Of a stretch of 64,000 nucleotides of DNA, positions 54,601-62,057 are shown one piece after another. The notes below the pieces were generated by a model, which was given only the letters and a program-made list of their open reading frames with translations, was not told the DNA's origin and did no database searches. The translations under genes and the position numbers were made by a program. Numbering within the stretch: position 1 is the stretch's first letter; each line of letters starts with the position of its first letter. This stretch comes from Chryseobacterium gleum (lineage in GTDB: Bacteria; Bacteroidota; Bacteroidia; Flavobacteriales; Flavobacteriaceae). Location: contig CAMDGB010000010.1 in NCBI GenBank assembly GCA_945897915.1, positions 1 through 64,000 on the forward strand. The letters run 5' to 3'.

Positions 54601-55562
54601 CTGTACAAGTTTATGATAAAAATTTAAACAGATTAACACTTGATAATGACAATGCTTCTTTACCACCATATAATCAACCCAAGTTAAATTTTGTCACATT
54701 AGGAGAAGTTATCTATAGAGGAAATGCATCTGTAGTAAACGGAAAGTTTGAATTTAGTTTTATCGTACCGCAAGATATTCAAATCCCTATTGGAAATGGT
54801 AGGGTGAGTTTTTATGCAAAAAGCAATTCTCCAACTTTGCAAAATCAAACAGGGTATAACACGCAAATTAAAGTAGGAGGTGTAAATACGTCAGCCCCAT
54901 CGGATACCACACCTCCAAAGTTAAAATTGTACATGAACGACACAAATTTTGTGAGTGGTGGGATTACAAATGAATCACCAATTTTTTTAGCTTTTCTTGA
55001 AGACGAAAACGGAATAAACACAGCAAGCGGAATTGGACACGATATTGTAGCTATTTTGGATAATGATGAAAACAATCCATATAATTTAAATGACTATTAC
55101 GAAACAGAAACGGATAACTATAAAAAAGGAAAAGTTACCTATCCGTTCAGGGATTTAGCACCCGGTTTACATACTATTTTGTTTAAAGCTTGGGATGTGT
55201 ATAATAATTTAATTACCGCTGAAATTCAGTTTGTGGTTATTGGCGATGGTGATTTAGAATTACAAAATGTTTTAAATTATCCTAACCCTTTTGTAAGTTA
55301 TACCGAATTTTGGTTTAGTCACAACAGGCCATTTGAACCATTAGAAGTACAAGTTCAGATTTTAACCATAACAGGTAAATTGGTAAAAACGATTAATCAA
55401 ACCGTTGTAAATGAGGGGTTTACTTCCAGAGATATAAAATGGGATGGAAAAGATGATTTTGGAGATAAAATAGGGAAAGGAGTATATGTATATAAGGTAA
55501 CCGTAAAATCAGCAATAACGGGTAAAAAAACAGAAAAAATAGAAAAACTTGTAATCCTATAA
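51693..55562 (+). CDS. porU: type IX secretion sortase PorU
   Basis: A 1289-residue outer-membrane-associated cysteine protease of the gingipain C25 family, which removes the C-terminal signal of T9SS cargo and attaches the product to the surface lipopolysaccharide. A signal peptide covers about residues 1-19. The catalytic dyad is His793 in YYGHGNE and Cys827 in ITCEFTR. Its own C-terminal ~90 residues form a type-A-like sorting domain with NYPNPF and GKLVKTI, ending in Val-Ile-Leu. It is followed by porV 90 bases later. The N-terminal ~250 residues are beta-rich with no catalytic motif. A second ATG two codons on is also possible. Confidence 0.93.
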   Translation: MRMRKNYLLFIFASILSFAQNTKEFSLVWNNEKPFIVDNTKYIIPQFQSENFEFHTSERAINYVNNFKVPGLVSEGAASIENIVFETIDVSILSGLDISNISSKIDFKAFSSYARDDAFLSFNFNPIIKDNSGYKRVKSFTLNYSIYNSNRSFQSTNSIQNSALATGSWHRFYVEKSGVYLVSKSFLQSIGVNVAVDPRNIKIYGNGGRMLPLLNSTAYPIDLEENAIQFVGEADGVFNENDYILFYAEGVDTWNEESLTHVNQFADRSYYYVTTNGSAGKRIQPYIEPVAPPDLLLSNYDGYQFHEVDLFNAGKIGRRWFGEKFDLDDNQTFPFVLPNYISGSPVNLSANFAAVSFVSTSFKVKANAVDIGTIPINAAIGSSLGFENILNTTFVPASNAVTIDLSYINNGVPSSKGYLDYIILKYNAELKGFGKQFLFSNNLVKTNIGVGQFAIINASSIRSVWDVTDIYNVTKLDNTQNNISFKLALGQDKKFVAVDNIDFYTPLRENETNVANQNLKGTIFKNNQGVFQDIDYLIVTPSSLVAQAETLANLHRSNSNMNVKVVPLSSIYIEFGGGKQDIAAIRNFVKYVYDNASNTANKVKYLNLFGDASYDFKDRIRNNTNVVPVFHGFEVSQSLNPNNSSNFSLFSSFMSDDFFALMDSNEGNMQASADLMDLAVGRMLVSSNTQASEMVNKVIEYHDERSHKRWRNNLVYYADDPDPYLSGDYLLQKDLNELADDVALANPFFNTNKIFTDAYVQEVSAGGPRYPQAKKAFIDAIELGALVLNYYGHGNEESFAVERIFEKADAQSLGNRFKYPLFITITCEFTRFDDPNRPTGGEYMYWNKAGGAIALLATTRQISQSLGIQLNEEIYNNLFTMESNSYISIAESLRRAKISLGGSNKRVVFYIGDPALKLAIPRPKVVLTKVNGENINTTTLSLQALSLATLTGEVLDENNTLIANYNGDLAVQVYDKNLNRLTLDNDNASLPPYNQPKLNFVTLGEVIYRGNASVVNGKFEFSFIVPQDIQIPIGNGRVSFYAKSNSPTLQNQTGYNTQIKVGGVNTSAPSDTTPPKLKLYMNDTNFVSGGITNESPIFLAFLEDENGINTASGIGHDIVAILDNDENNPYNLNDYYETETDNYKKGKVTYPFRDLAPGLHTILFKAWDVYNNLITAEIQFVVIGDGDLELQNVLNYPNPFVSYTEFWFSHNRPFEPLEVQVQILTITGKLVKTINQTVVNEGFTSRDIKWDGKDDFGDKIGKGVYVYKVTVKSAITGKKTEKIEKLVIL

Positions 55563-55653
55563 AAAAAATGTATATTTGTCAAATCACTATAAAATCAAGC
55601 ATATTGAAATAAAATTACATCTGAAATAAATAAATAGTAATCAAATCAAACAG

Positions 55654-56817
55654 ATGAAAAATCTAATTAAACTTTTAACAATTTTAGTAGTTTCGCAATA
55701 TACCTTCGGGCAAGATAGAGTAATTACTACAGCAGTCCCTTTTTTATTAATTGCTGCTGATGCCCGCTCTGCTGGTATGGCCGATATGGGTGTAGCAACT
55801 TCTGCCGATGCCTATTCGCAACAATTTAACCCATCAAAATATGCTTTTTCAAAACAAAAGCAAGGATTTTCAATGAGTTATACACCTTATTTAACCAGTA
55901 TAGCAAATGATATTTCTTTAGGGCAAATAACATATTTTAATAGGTTTAACGACCGTATGGCTTTTTCAGGAAGTTTACGTTATTTTAGTCTAGGTGAAAT
56001 TGAATTAAGACAGTTTTATGATGATCCAGCAAGAATTGTAAGTCCAAATGAATTTGCTTTGGACGGTTCGTATTCATTAAAACTTAGTCCAGAGTTTGCG
56101 ATGGGAGTATCTGGTCGTTATATTAGATCTTCTATGAAAATACCAAATGATAATTTGGATGTTAAACCAGCCTCTACTTTTGCTGTAGATATATCAGGTA
56201 TTTATCAGTCGGAAGAAGTAGCGTACGACAATTTTAATGGAAGATGGAGAGCCGGTTTTAATTTTCAGAACTTAGGTCCAAAAATATCATATGATAATGA
56301 TTTGTTAAATGAAAATTTTATTCCAGCGAATATGCGGTTGGGGGGAAGCTTTGATTTTATTTTAGATGATTATAATAAAGTAAGCTTAATAGGAGAAACT
56401 ACAAAATTATTAGTACCAACACCACAAAATTCGGATTTAGATAATAATAATGATACTACTCCTGAAGAAAAATCATTAAACAATCAAAATTATAGAAAAA
56501 TTAGTTGGACTAGTGGTATATTTCAATCTTTTGGAGATGCTCCAGATGGTTTTTCTGAAGAGTTAAAAGAATTTACATGGGCATTGGGAGCAGAATATTG
56601 GTACCAAGACTCGTTTGCGTTAAGAACTGGGTATTTTAATGAAAGTGTTGAAAAAGGGGCTAGAAAATACGTAACATTAGGAGCAGGTTTCAAATATAAC
56701 ACCATTAAAATAGATATCTCCTACTTATTCTCAGCATCAAAAGTTAGAAACCCACTTGAAAACACCTTACGATTTTCTTTATCATTTAATTTTGGTGACG
56801 AATACGATGATAACTAA
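55654..56817 (+). CDS. porV: type IX secretion outer-membrane protein PorV
   Basis: A 387-residue FadL-like outer-membrane barrel that carries T9SS cargo to PorU. The signal peptide is KNLIKLLTILVVSQYTFGQ. The N-terminal AVPFLLIAADARSAGMADMGVAT and the FNPSKYAFSKQKQGFSMSYTPYL segment are family signatures; the barrel ends with SLSFNFG before an acidic tail. It lies after porU in the order seen in other gliding flavobacteria and ends at the hairpin at 56837-56875. Confidence 0.93.
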   Translation: MKNLIKLLTILVVSQYTFGQDRVITTAVPFLLIAADARSAGMADMGVATSADAYSQQFNPSKYAFSKQKQGFSMSYTPYLTSIANDISLGQITYFNRFNDRMAFSGSLRYFSLGEIELRQFYDDPARIVSPNEFALDGSYSLKLSPEFAMGVSGRYIRSSMKIPNDNLDVKPASTFAVDISGIYQSEEVAYDNFNGRWRAGFNFQNLGPKISYDNDLLNENFIPANMRLGGSFDFILDDYNKVSLIGETTKLLVPTPQNSDLDNNNDTTPEEKSLNNQNYRKISWTSGIFQSFGDAPDGFSEELKEFTWALGAEYWYQDSFALRTGYFNESVEKGARKYVTLGAGFKYNTIKIDISYLFSASKVRNPLENTLRFSLSFNFGDEYDDN

Positions 56818-56836
56818 TACAAAATATAATTAATTT

Positions 56837-56875
56837 AAATCCAAATTCAATCTTTTTTGAATTTGGATTTTTTTT
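56837..56875 (+). terminator. terminator of porV
   Basis: A perfect 14-bp stem AAATCCAAATTCAA (56837-56850) / TTGAATTTGGATTT (56857-56870) with a six-base loop is followed by five or more T. Confidence 0.9.
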
Positions 56876-56908
56876 CCAAAATAAGTAAAAATTTTTAAAA
56901 ATACACTT

Positions 56909-57391
56909 GTGAGAGAAATACGATTAGAAACGAAGTTGTCTGTCTTTGAATCATTTGATGAATTATCGGATTCAGAAAAAGAATACATGAATCAAGCTAT
57001 TGAAATTAGAAAAAAAGCCTATGCGCCTTACTCTAAATTTTTAGTAGGTGCTGCAATTGTTTTAGATAATGGTGAAGTATTACAAGGTTCAAACCAAGAA
57101 AACGCAGCCTATCCTTCAGGTTTGTGCGCAGAACGTGTGGTTGTTTTTTATGCAGGAGCAAATTATCCTGAAAATAAAATTGTAAAAATGTTTATTTCTG
57201 CAGCGCCATCAGACCGAGAGGCAACAACACCAATCCCACCTTGTGGTTCGTGTCGTCAATCCATTTCTGAATATGAAGTGAAACAAGATTTACCAATCGA
57301 AATTTATTTTATGGGATCAAAAGGACCAATACATAAATCCGATTCTCTAAAAAATTTATTACCTTTTATGTTTGATAAAGCGAATCTATAA
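56909..57391 (+). CDS. cdd: cytidine deaminase
   Basis: A 160-residue zinc enzyme that converts cytidine and deoxycytidine to uridine in pyrimidine salvage. The start codon is GTG. The zinc and catalytic residues are in CAERVVVF (Cys, Glu) near residues 72-79 and PPCGSCRQ (two Cys) near 110-117, with the NxENAAYPSG substrate loop just before. Length is normal for homotetrameric enzymes. It lies between porV and pdhA. Confidence 0.93.
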   Translation: MREIRLETKLSVFESFDELSDSEKEYMNQAIEIRKKAYAPYSKFLVGAAIVLDNGEVLQGSNQENAAYPSGLCAERVVVFYAGANYPENKIVKMFISAAPSDREATTPIPPCGSCRQSISEYEVKQDLPIEIYFMGSKGPIHKSDSLKNLLPFMFDKANL

Positions 57392-57475
57392 CGTTTTCGT
57401 TTGTAAAAAGTAAAATAATTTGATTATTTTCTTAATTTAAACAGTAATAAATTTTTAGAATAAAATACGTTGTAG

Positions 57476-57483
57476 TATTTTTG
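57476..57483 (+). promoter_or_regulatory. -7 promoter box of pdhA
   Basis: TATTTTTG matches TAnnTTTG and lies 29 bases before the pdhA ATG. The -33 element is unclear. Confidence 0.5.
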
Positions 57484-57512
57484 TAGTTCGTAAAAAAAAT
57501 AAATAGTTACAT

Positions 57513-58514
57513 ATGAAACCAATTACAAAAGAAGTATATCTAAAATGGTATGAAGACATGCAGTTTTGGAGAAAGTTTGAAGACAAATTAGCTGCCTTGT
57601 ATATACAACAAAAAGTAAGAGGATTTCTTCATTTATATAACGGACAAGAAGCCGTTTTAGCAGGTGCTTTACACGCTATGGAATTAGGTGGAAAAGATAA
57701 AATGATAACTGCTTATAGAAATCACGTGCAGCCAATTGGTATGGGCGTAGATCCAAAAGCAGTAATGGCAGAATTATTAGGTAAAGTTACTGGAACCTCA
57801 AAAGGTATGGGTGGTTCGATGCACATTTTCTCAAAAGAACATGGCTTTTATGGAGGACATGGTATCGTAGGTGCTCAAATTCCTGTTGGCGCAGGTATGG
57901 CTTTTGCTGATAAATATTTTGAAACAGGTGGCGTTACATTAACCTATTTTGGAGATGGAGCAGCACGTCAAGGGTCTTTACATGAAGCGTTTAATATGGC
58001 TATGTTATGGAAATTACCGGTTGTTTTTATTTGTGAAAATAACGGATATGCCATGGGAACTTCTGTAGAAAGAACGGCGAATCATACAGATATTTGGAAA
58101 TTAGGTTTAGGATACGAAATGCCTTGCGGACCGGTAGATGCTATGAATCCTGTTAAAGTAGCTGAAGCCATGCATGAAGCTATGGAACGCGCTAGAAGAG
58201 GTGAGGGACCAACTTTCCTAGAAATGAAAACTTATCGATACAGAGGGCATTCTATGTCTGATGCGCAACATTACAGAACCAAAGACGAAGTAGAAGAATA
58301 CAGAAAAATTGACCCAATTACTCAGGTTTTAGATATTATAAAAGAGAAAAAGTACGCAACTGAAGTAGAAATTGAAACAATAGACCAAAGAGTTAGTGAT
58401 TTAGTAGCAGAATGCGAAAAATTTGCTGAAGAATCTCCTTTCCCGGAAGCACAACAATTATATGATGTGGTTTACGAACAAGAAAATTATCCATTTATTC
58501 CTCACAGACTATAA
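57513..58514 (+). CDS. pdhA: pyruvate dehydrogenase E1 component, alpha subunit
   Basis: A 333-residue thiamine-diphosphate subunit that decarboxylates pyruvate. The thiamine-diphosphate motif GDGAARQGSLHEAFNMAM (near 149-166) with NNGYAMGT, and the phosphorylation-loop-like YRYRGHSMSDA are present. The next gene is the E2 subunit, starting three bases after this stop. No beta subunit gene is beside it; it is probably elsewhere, as in other flavobacteria. Branched-chain 2-oxoacid dehydrogenase is a less likely alternative. Confidence 0.92.
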   Translation: MKPITKEVYLKWYEDMQFWRKFEDKLAALYIQQKVRGFLHLYNGQEAVLAGALHAMELGGKDKMITAYRNHVQPIGMGVDPKAVMAELLGKVTGTSKGMGGSMHIFSKEHGFYGGHGIVGAQIPVGAGMAFADKYFETGGVTLTYFGDGAARQGSLHEAFNMAMLWKLPVVFICENNGYAMGTSVERTANHTDIWKLGLGYEMPCGPVDAMNPVKVAEAMHEAMERARRGEGPTFLEMKTYRYRGHSMSDAQHYRTKDEVEEYRKIDPITQVLDIIKEKKYATEVEIETIDQRVSDLVAECEKFAEESPFPEAQQLYDVVYEQENYPFIPHRL

Positions 58515-58517
58515 ATT

Positions 58518-60125
58518 ATGGCAACAATAATTACAATGCCCCGTTTAAGCGATACCATGACAGAAGGAGTGGTGGCCACTTGGTTGAAAAAAGTGGGTGA
58601 CACAATAAAAACTGGTGAAATTTTAGCCGAAATAGAAACCGATAAAGCCACAATGGAATTCGAATCTTTTTATGATGGGGTGTTATTACACATAGGTATT
58701 CATGAAGGAGAATCAGCTCCAGTAGATTCTTTATTAGCTATTGTTGGTAAACAAGGTGAAGATATTTCTACTTTGTTAACTGCAGGTGCTCCAGAAAAAC
58801 AAACAACTCCATTAGAAGACGTTAAATCTGAAATTAAAACTGCTACAACACCATCAGAAATTCCTGTAGGTGTAAAAGTAGTAACTATGCCGCGTTTATC
58901 AGATACCATGACAACCGGTACTGTAGCAAATTGGTTGAAAAAAGTAGGAGATACGGTGAAAGAAGGAGATATTTTAGCAGAAATAGAAACGGATAAAGCT
59001 ACAATGGAATTCGAATCTTTCAACGCAGGTACCTTATTATACATTGGTATTGAAGAAGGAGGAACAGCTCCAGTAGATACAATCTTAGCCATTTTAGGGC
59101 CAGCTGGAACTGATGTTTCAGGAATAGCAGCTAACTATTCAGTTGATGCAGCTGTTGCAACTCCAAAAATTGAAGACGTTAATCAAGATACAAACCAAAT
59201 ACCTAGTTCTCAACAACAAATACTAAGCTCTAATGACCGTATTTTCGCATCTCCTTTAGCTAAAAAAATTGCTTCAGACAAAGGTGTAAATCTATCTCAG
59301 ATAAAAGGTTCGGGCGAAAACGGAAGAATTACAAAATCAGATGTAGAAAACTTTACTCCATCAACAGCTAGTTCTCCAGTTCAAGTTTATACAGATGCTA
59401 CTAATACAGTTTCAACAGTGAAACCTTTCGTGCCAGCAGGAGAAATGTTCCAAGAAGAAATTAAAAACTCTCAAATGCGTAAAACCATTGCTAGACGATT
59501 AGCAGAATCTAAATTTACAGCACCACATTATTATTTAACAATTGAGTTAGATATGGATAATGCGATTGCTTCAAGAAATACAATAAATAGTTTGCCAGAA
59601 ACAAAAGTATCATTTAACGATATGGTTATTAAGGCATCTGCTATGGCACTGAAAAAACACCCACAAGTTAATTCTCAATGGAGAGAAGACGCGATGGTAA
59701 TCAATCATCATGTAAATATCGGCGTGGCTGTTTCCGTTGAAGACGGTTTAATGGTTCCAGTATTGAAATTTACAGATCAAATGAGTTTAACTCAAATTGG
59801 CGTGAGTGTAAAAGATTTAGCAGGAAAAGCAAAATCAAAGAAAATTCAACCTACCGAAATGGAAGGAAGTACTTTTACAATTTCCAACTTAGGAATGTTC
59901 GGAATCCAATCATTTACTTCAATTATTAATCAACCCAACTCAGCTATTTTATCTGTTGGTGCTATTATTGAAAAACCAGTTGTTAAAAAAGGGCAAATTG
60001 TGGTTGGTAACACCATGATAGTAACATTAGCTTGCGACCACAGAACGGTTGATGGAGCTACTGGAGCACAGTTTTTACAAACATTTAAAGCGTTTATGGA
60101 AAATCCAGTTACTATGTTAGCTTAA
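58518..60125 (+). CDS. pdhC: pyruvate dehydrogenase E2 (dihydrolipoamide acetyltransferase)
   Basis: A 535-residue core enzyme of the pyruvate dehydrogenase complex. Two lipoyl domains carry the lipoyl lysines Lys43 and Lys160, each in EIETDKATMEF. A peripheral-subunit-binding domain (about 246-285, ASPLAKKIA to GRITKSDVE) follows a flexible linker, and the C-terminal catalytic domain ends with CDHRTVDGATGAQ, which holds the active-site His. The two lipoyl domains are alike even in DNA, indicating a duplication. It starts three bases after pdhA and ends at the hairpin at 60148-60181. Confidence 0.94.
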   Translation: MATIITMPRLSDTMTEGVVATWLKKVGDTIKTGEILAEIETDKATMEFESFYDGVLLHIGIHEGESAPVDSLLAIVGKQGEDISTLLTAGAPEKQTTPLEDVKSEIKTATTPSEIPVGVKVVTMPRLSDTMTTGTVANWLKKVGDTVKEGDILAEIETDKATMEFESFNAGTLLYIGIEEGGTAPVDTILAILGPAGTDVSGIAANYSVDAAVATPKIEDVNQDTNQIPSSQQQILSSNDRIFASPLAKKIASDKGVNLSQIKGSGENGRITKSDVENFTPSTASSPVQVYTDATNTVSTVKPFVPAGEMFQEEIKNSQMRKTIARRLAESKFTAPHYYLTIELDMDNAIASRNTINSLPETKVSFNDMVIKASAMALKKHPQVNSQWREDAMVINHHVNIGVAVSVEDGLMVPVLKFTDQMSLTQIGVSVKDLAGKAKSKKIQPTEMEGSTFTISNLGMFGIQSFTSIINQPNSAILSVGAIIEKPVVKKGQIVVGNTMIVTLACDHRTVDGATGAQFLQTFKAFMENPVTMLA

Positions 60126-60147
60126 AAATAATATTTTTATAATAATG

Positions 60148-60181
60148 AAATCCTGAAAAATTATTTTTCGGGATTTTTTTT
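60148..60181 (+). terminator. terminator of pdhC
   Basis: A 13-bp stem AAATCCTGAAAAA / TTTTTCGGGATTT with one wobble pair and a TTA loop (60148-60176) is followed by a T run. Confidence 0.85.
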
Positions 60182-60207
60182 TATATTTACATAAAACTAA
60201 TTCTATT

Positions 60208-60885
60208 TTGAAAAATATAATAATTACAGGAACCTCGCGTGGAATTGGCTACGAAATGGCTTTGCAGTTTGCAAACGCGGGTTATCAAGTACTGGCAATT
60301 TCACGCAAAACGCCACAAATTTTAATCGATCACGAAAATATTACATGTTTAGCAATCGATATTTCAGATGATAATCAGTTGCAACAAGTTAGTGATTTTC
60401 TATCAAAAACGTGGCAAAAAGTGGATGTTCTAATTCATAATGCAGGAAGTTTGTTACATAAAAATTTTACAGAAATTACTACCCAAGAATTTCAAAATAT
60501 TTATAAAGTAAATGTTTTCGCAGTTGCAGAACTTACCAAAATTTGTATACCATTTATGGAAAAAGGAAGCCACGTTGTTACTATAAGTTCTATGGGTGGA
60601 ATTCAAGGAAGTATAAAATTCGCAGGACTTTCAGCATACAGTTCAAGTAAAGGAGCAGTAATTACGCTTTCAGAATTATTAGCTGAAGAATACAAAGAAA
60701 GTGGTATTTCATTTAATGTATTAGCATTAGGCGCAGTGAATACAGAAATGCTACAAGAAGCTTTTCCAGGTTATGAAGCGCCACTTTCAGCTAAAGAAAT
60801 GGCAGATTATATATATAATTTTGCCTTAACCGGAAACAAATTTTATAACGGAAAAGTATTACAAGTTTCCTCATCTACTCCATAA
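60208..60885 (+). CDS. short-chain dehydrogenase/reductase
   Basis: A 225-residue SDR. The NAD(P) loop ITGTSRGIG lies at residues 5-13, the catalytic Tyr-x-x-x-Lys is in SAYSSSKGAV (about 147-156), and the NAG motif near 80 is present. The start is TTG: no ATG lies early enough to keep the Rossmann loop. It stands alone in a unit with the SprT-like gene (12-base gap). The substrate is unknown. Confidence 0.8.
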   Translation: MKNIIITGTSRGIGYEMALQFANAGYQVLAISRKTPQILIDHENITCLAIDISDDNQLQQVSDFLSKTWQKVDVLIHNAGSLLHKNFTEITTQEFQNIYKVNVFAVAELTKICIPFMEKGSHVVTISSMGGIQGSIKFAGLSAYSSSKGAVITLSELLAEEYKESGISFNVLALGAVNTEMLQEAFPGYEAPLSAKEMADYIYNFALTGNKFYNGKVLQVSSSTP

Positions 60886-60897
60886 ATAAGTTTTCAA

Positions 60898-61497
60898 TTG
60901 AACGTTTTACAAAAATATTTACCAGAACACGCCGTGGAGCCAGTTTTTGAATTGATTAAAGCGAATCATGTGCATTTGAAAATTGTAAACGAACGCAACA
61001 CGCGTCATGGTGATTATCGTAGACATCCTGACGGTTTTCATCAAATTACAGTGAATGCCAATTTGAATAAATACCGATTTTTAATGACTTTAATTCATGA
61101 AATCGCACATTTGGTTGCCTTTGAAAAATATGGTAGAAATATTTTGCCTCATGGAACAGAATGGAAAATTACCTTTCAACATTTAATGATTCCGTTTATT
61201 CGTCCAGAAATTTTTCCGCATCAAATTTTGCCATTGATGGCAAGACATTTTAGAAATCCAAAAGCAAGTTCTGATACTGATGCAACCTTGTCTTTGGCTT
61301 TAAAACAATTTGATGAAAGAAACACAGAGCACAATTATATCTTTGAAATTCCAAACGGAAGTACATTTCGAATCAAAAACGGAAAAGTTTTTAAAAAAAT
61401 AGCTTTACGAGTGAAACGATATGAATGTTTAGAAGTAAGTTCAGGAAGATTATTCTTATTTCAACCAAATGCAGAAGTTGAAGTAATTTCATATTAA
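60898..61497 (+). CDS. SprT-like zinc metalloprotein
   Basis: A 199-residue protein with a SprT-like domain: the metal site LIHEIAHLVAFEKYG (HExxH) near residues 62-76, HGTEWKI further on. The name refers to the SprT/Spartan protease fold, not to the gliding protein SprT of T9SS. The start is TTG; an in-frame TAA lies just upstream, so no longer version exists. It follows the SDR gene closely and ends at the hairpin at 61531-61561. Substrate unknown; DNA-protein crosslink processing is a possibility for the family. Confidence 0.78.
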   Translation: MNVLQKYLPEHAVEPVFELIKANHVHLKIVNERNTRHGDYRRHPDGFHQITVNANLNKYRFLMTLIHEIAHLVAFEKYGRNILPHGTEWKITFQHLMIPFIRPEIFPHQILPLMARHFRNPKASSDTDATLSLALKQFDERNTEHNYIFEIPNGSTFRIKNGKVFKKIALRVKRYECLEVSSGRLFLFQPNAEVEVISY

Positions 61498-61530
61498 TAC
61501 TACTATTAAATCAACGTAAAATTTAACATA

Positions 61531-61561
61531 AAAAAAGCTTCAGAATATCTGAAGCTTTTTT
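61531..61561. terminator. bidirectional terminator between SprT-like and lysine-rich genes
   Basis: A perfect 14-bp stem AAAAAAGCTTCAGA / TCTGAAGCTTTTTT with an ATA loop. The stem itself provides an A run on one side and a T run on the other, so it can stop both convergent genes. Confidence 0.9.
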
Positions 61562-61576
61562 TATATATTAAAGAGA

Positions 61577-61885
61577 TTACGCTTTTTTAGGAGTAGTTTC
61601 CTTTGTTGCTGTTGTTTTTTTAACAGGGGCTTTTTTAACAGGGGCTTTTTTTGGTGCAGCTTTTTTTGTAGTTTTCTTTGCTGGCTTTTCAGCTTTATTT
61701 TTTGCCACGACTTTTTTAGCTGGGGCTTTTTTTACAGGAGCTTTTTTAACTTTTGGCTTTTCTTGTAATTTTTCAGATGCTTTTTCCAATACTGGCGTTG
61801 CAATTTCTGATTTTTTTACATTCGTATTTTCTTCAGTTTGTTTAGCTTTTCCAAATAATGAGCTAAAAAAATTTAATAATCCCAT
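61577..61885 (-). CDS. lysine/alanine/proline-rich histone H1-like protein
   Basis: A 102-residue very basic protein. After a short hydrophobic start (GLLNFFSSLFGKA) and an acidic linker, the last ~60 residues are repeats of KKAPVKKAPAKK type, like the tail of eukaryotic histone H1 and bacterial H1-like proteins. It probably binds DNA or RNA, or is disordered; the repeats may hide true homology. It stands alone on the minus strand. Function is inferred from composition only. Confidence 0.6.
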   Translation of the reverse strand: MGLLNFFSSLFGKAKQTEENTNVKKSEIATPVLEKASEKLQEKPKVKKAPVKKAPAKKVVAKNKAEKPAKKTTKKAAPKKAPVKKAPVKKTTATKETTPKKA

Positions 61886-62035
61886 AATAATTTAGTTTTA
61901 AGTTTTTCCAAAGATAAGTAATTGGAAATCAATACACAAAATATTATTTTAACAAATTGTAAAATTGTTTTAAATTCCTACTCAAACTTTTATAATAAAA
62001 CAAGTTTCTATCTTTCTCAATCGTTATCAATTTTC

Positions 62036-62043
62036 TATATTTG
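62036..62043 (+). promoter_or_regulatory. -7 promoter box of the amidinotransferase-ctlX unit
   Basis: TATATTTG lies 14 bases before the ATG at 62058. The -33 element is not clear. Confidence 0.5.
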
Positions 62044-62057
62044 TAAAAAACAGTTTT

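Noticed and set aside
58700-59092. 130-codon minus-strand frame within pdhC
   Set aside because: Antisense to the lipoyl domains; explained by codon periodicity.
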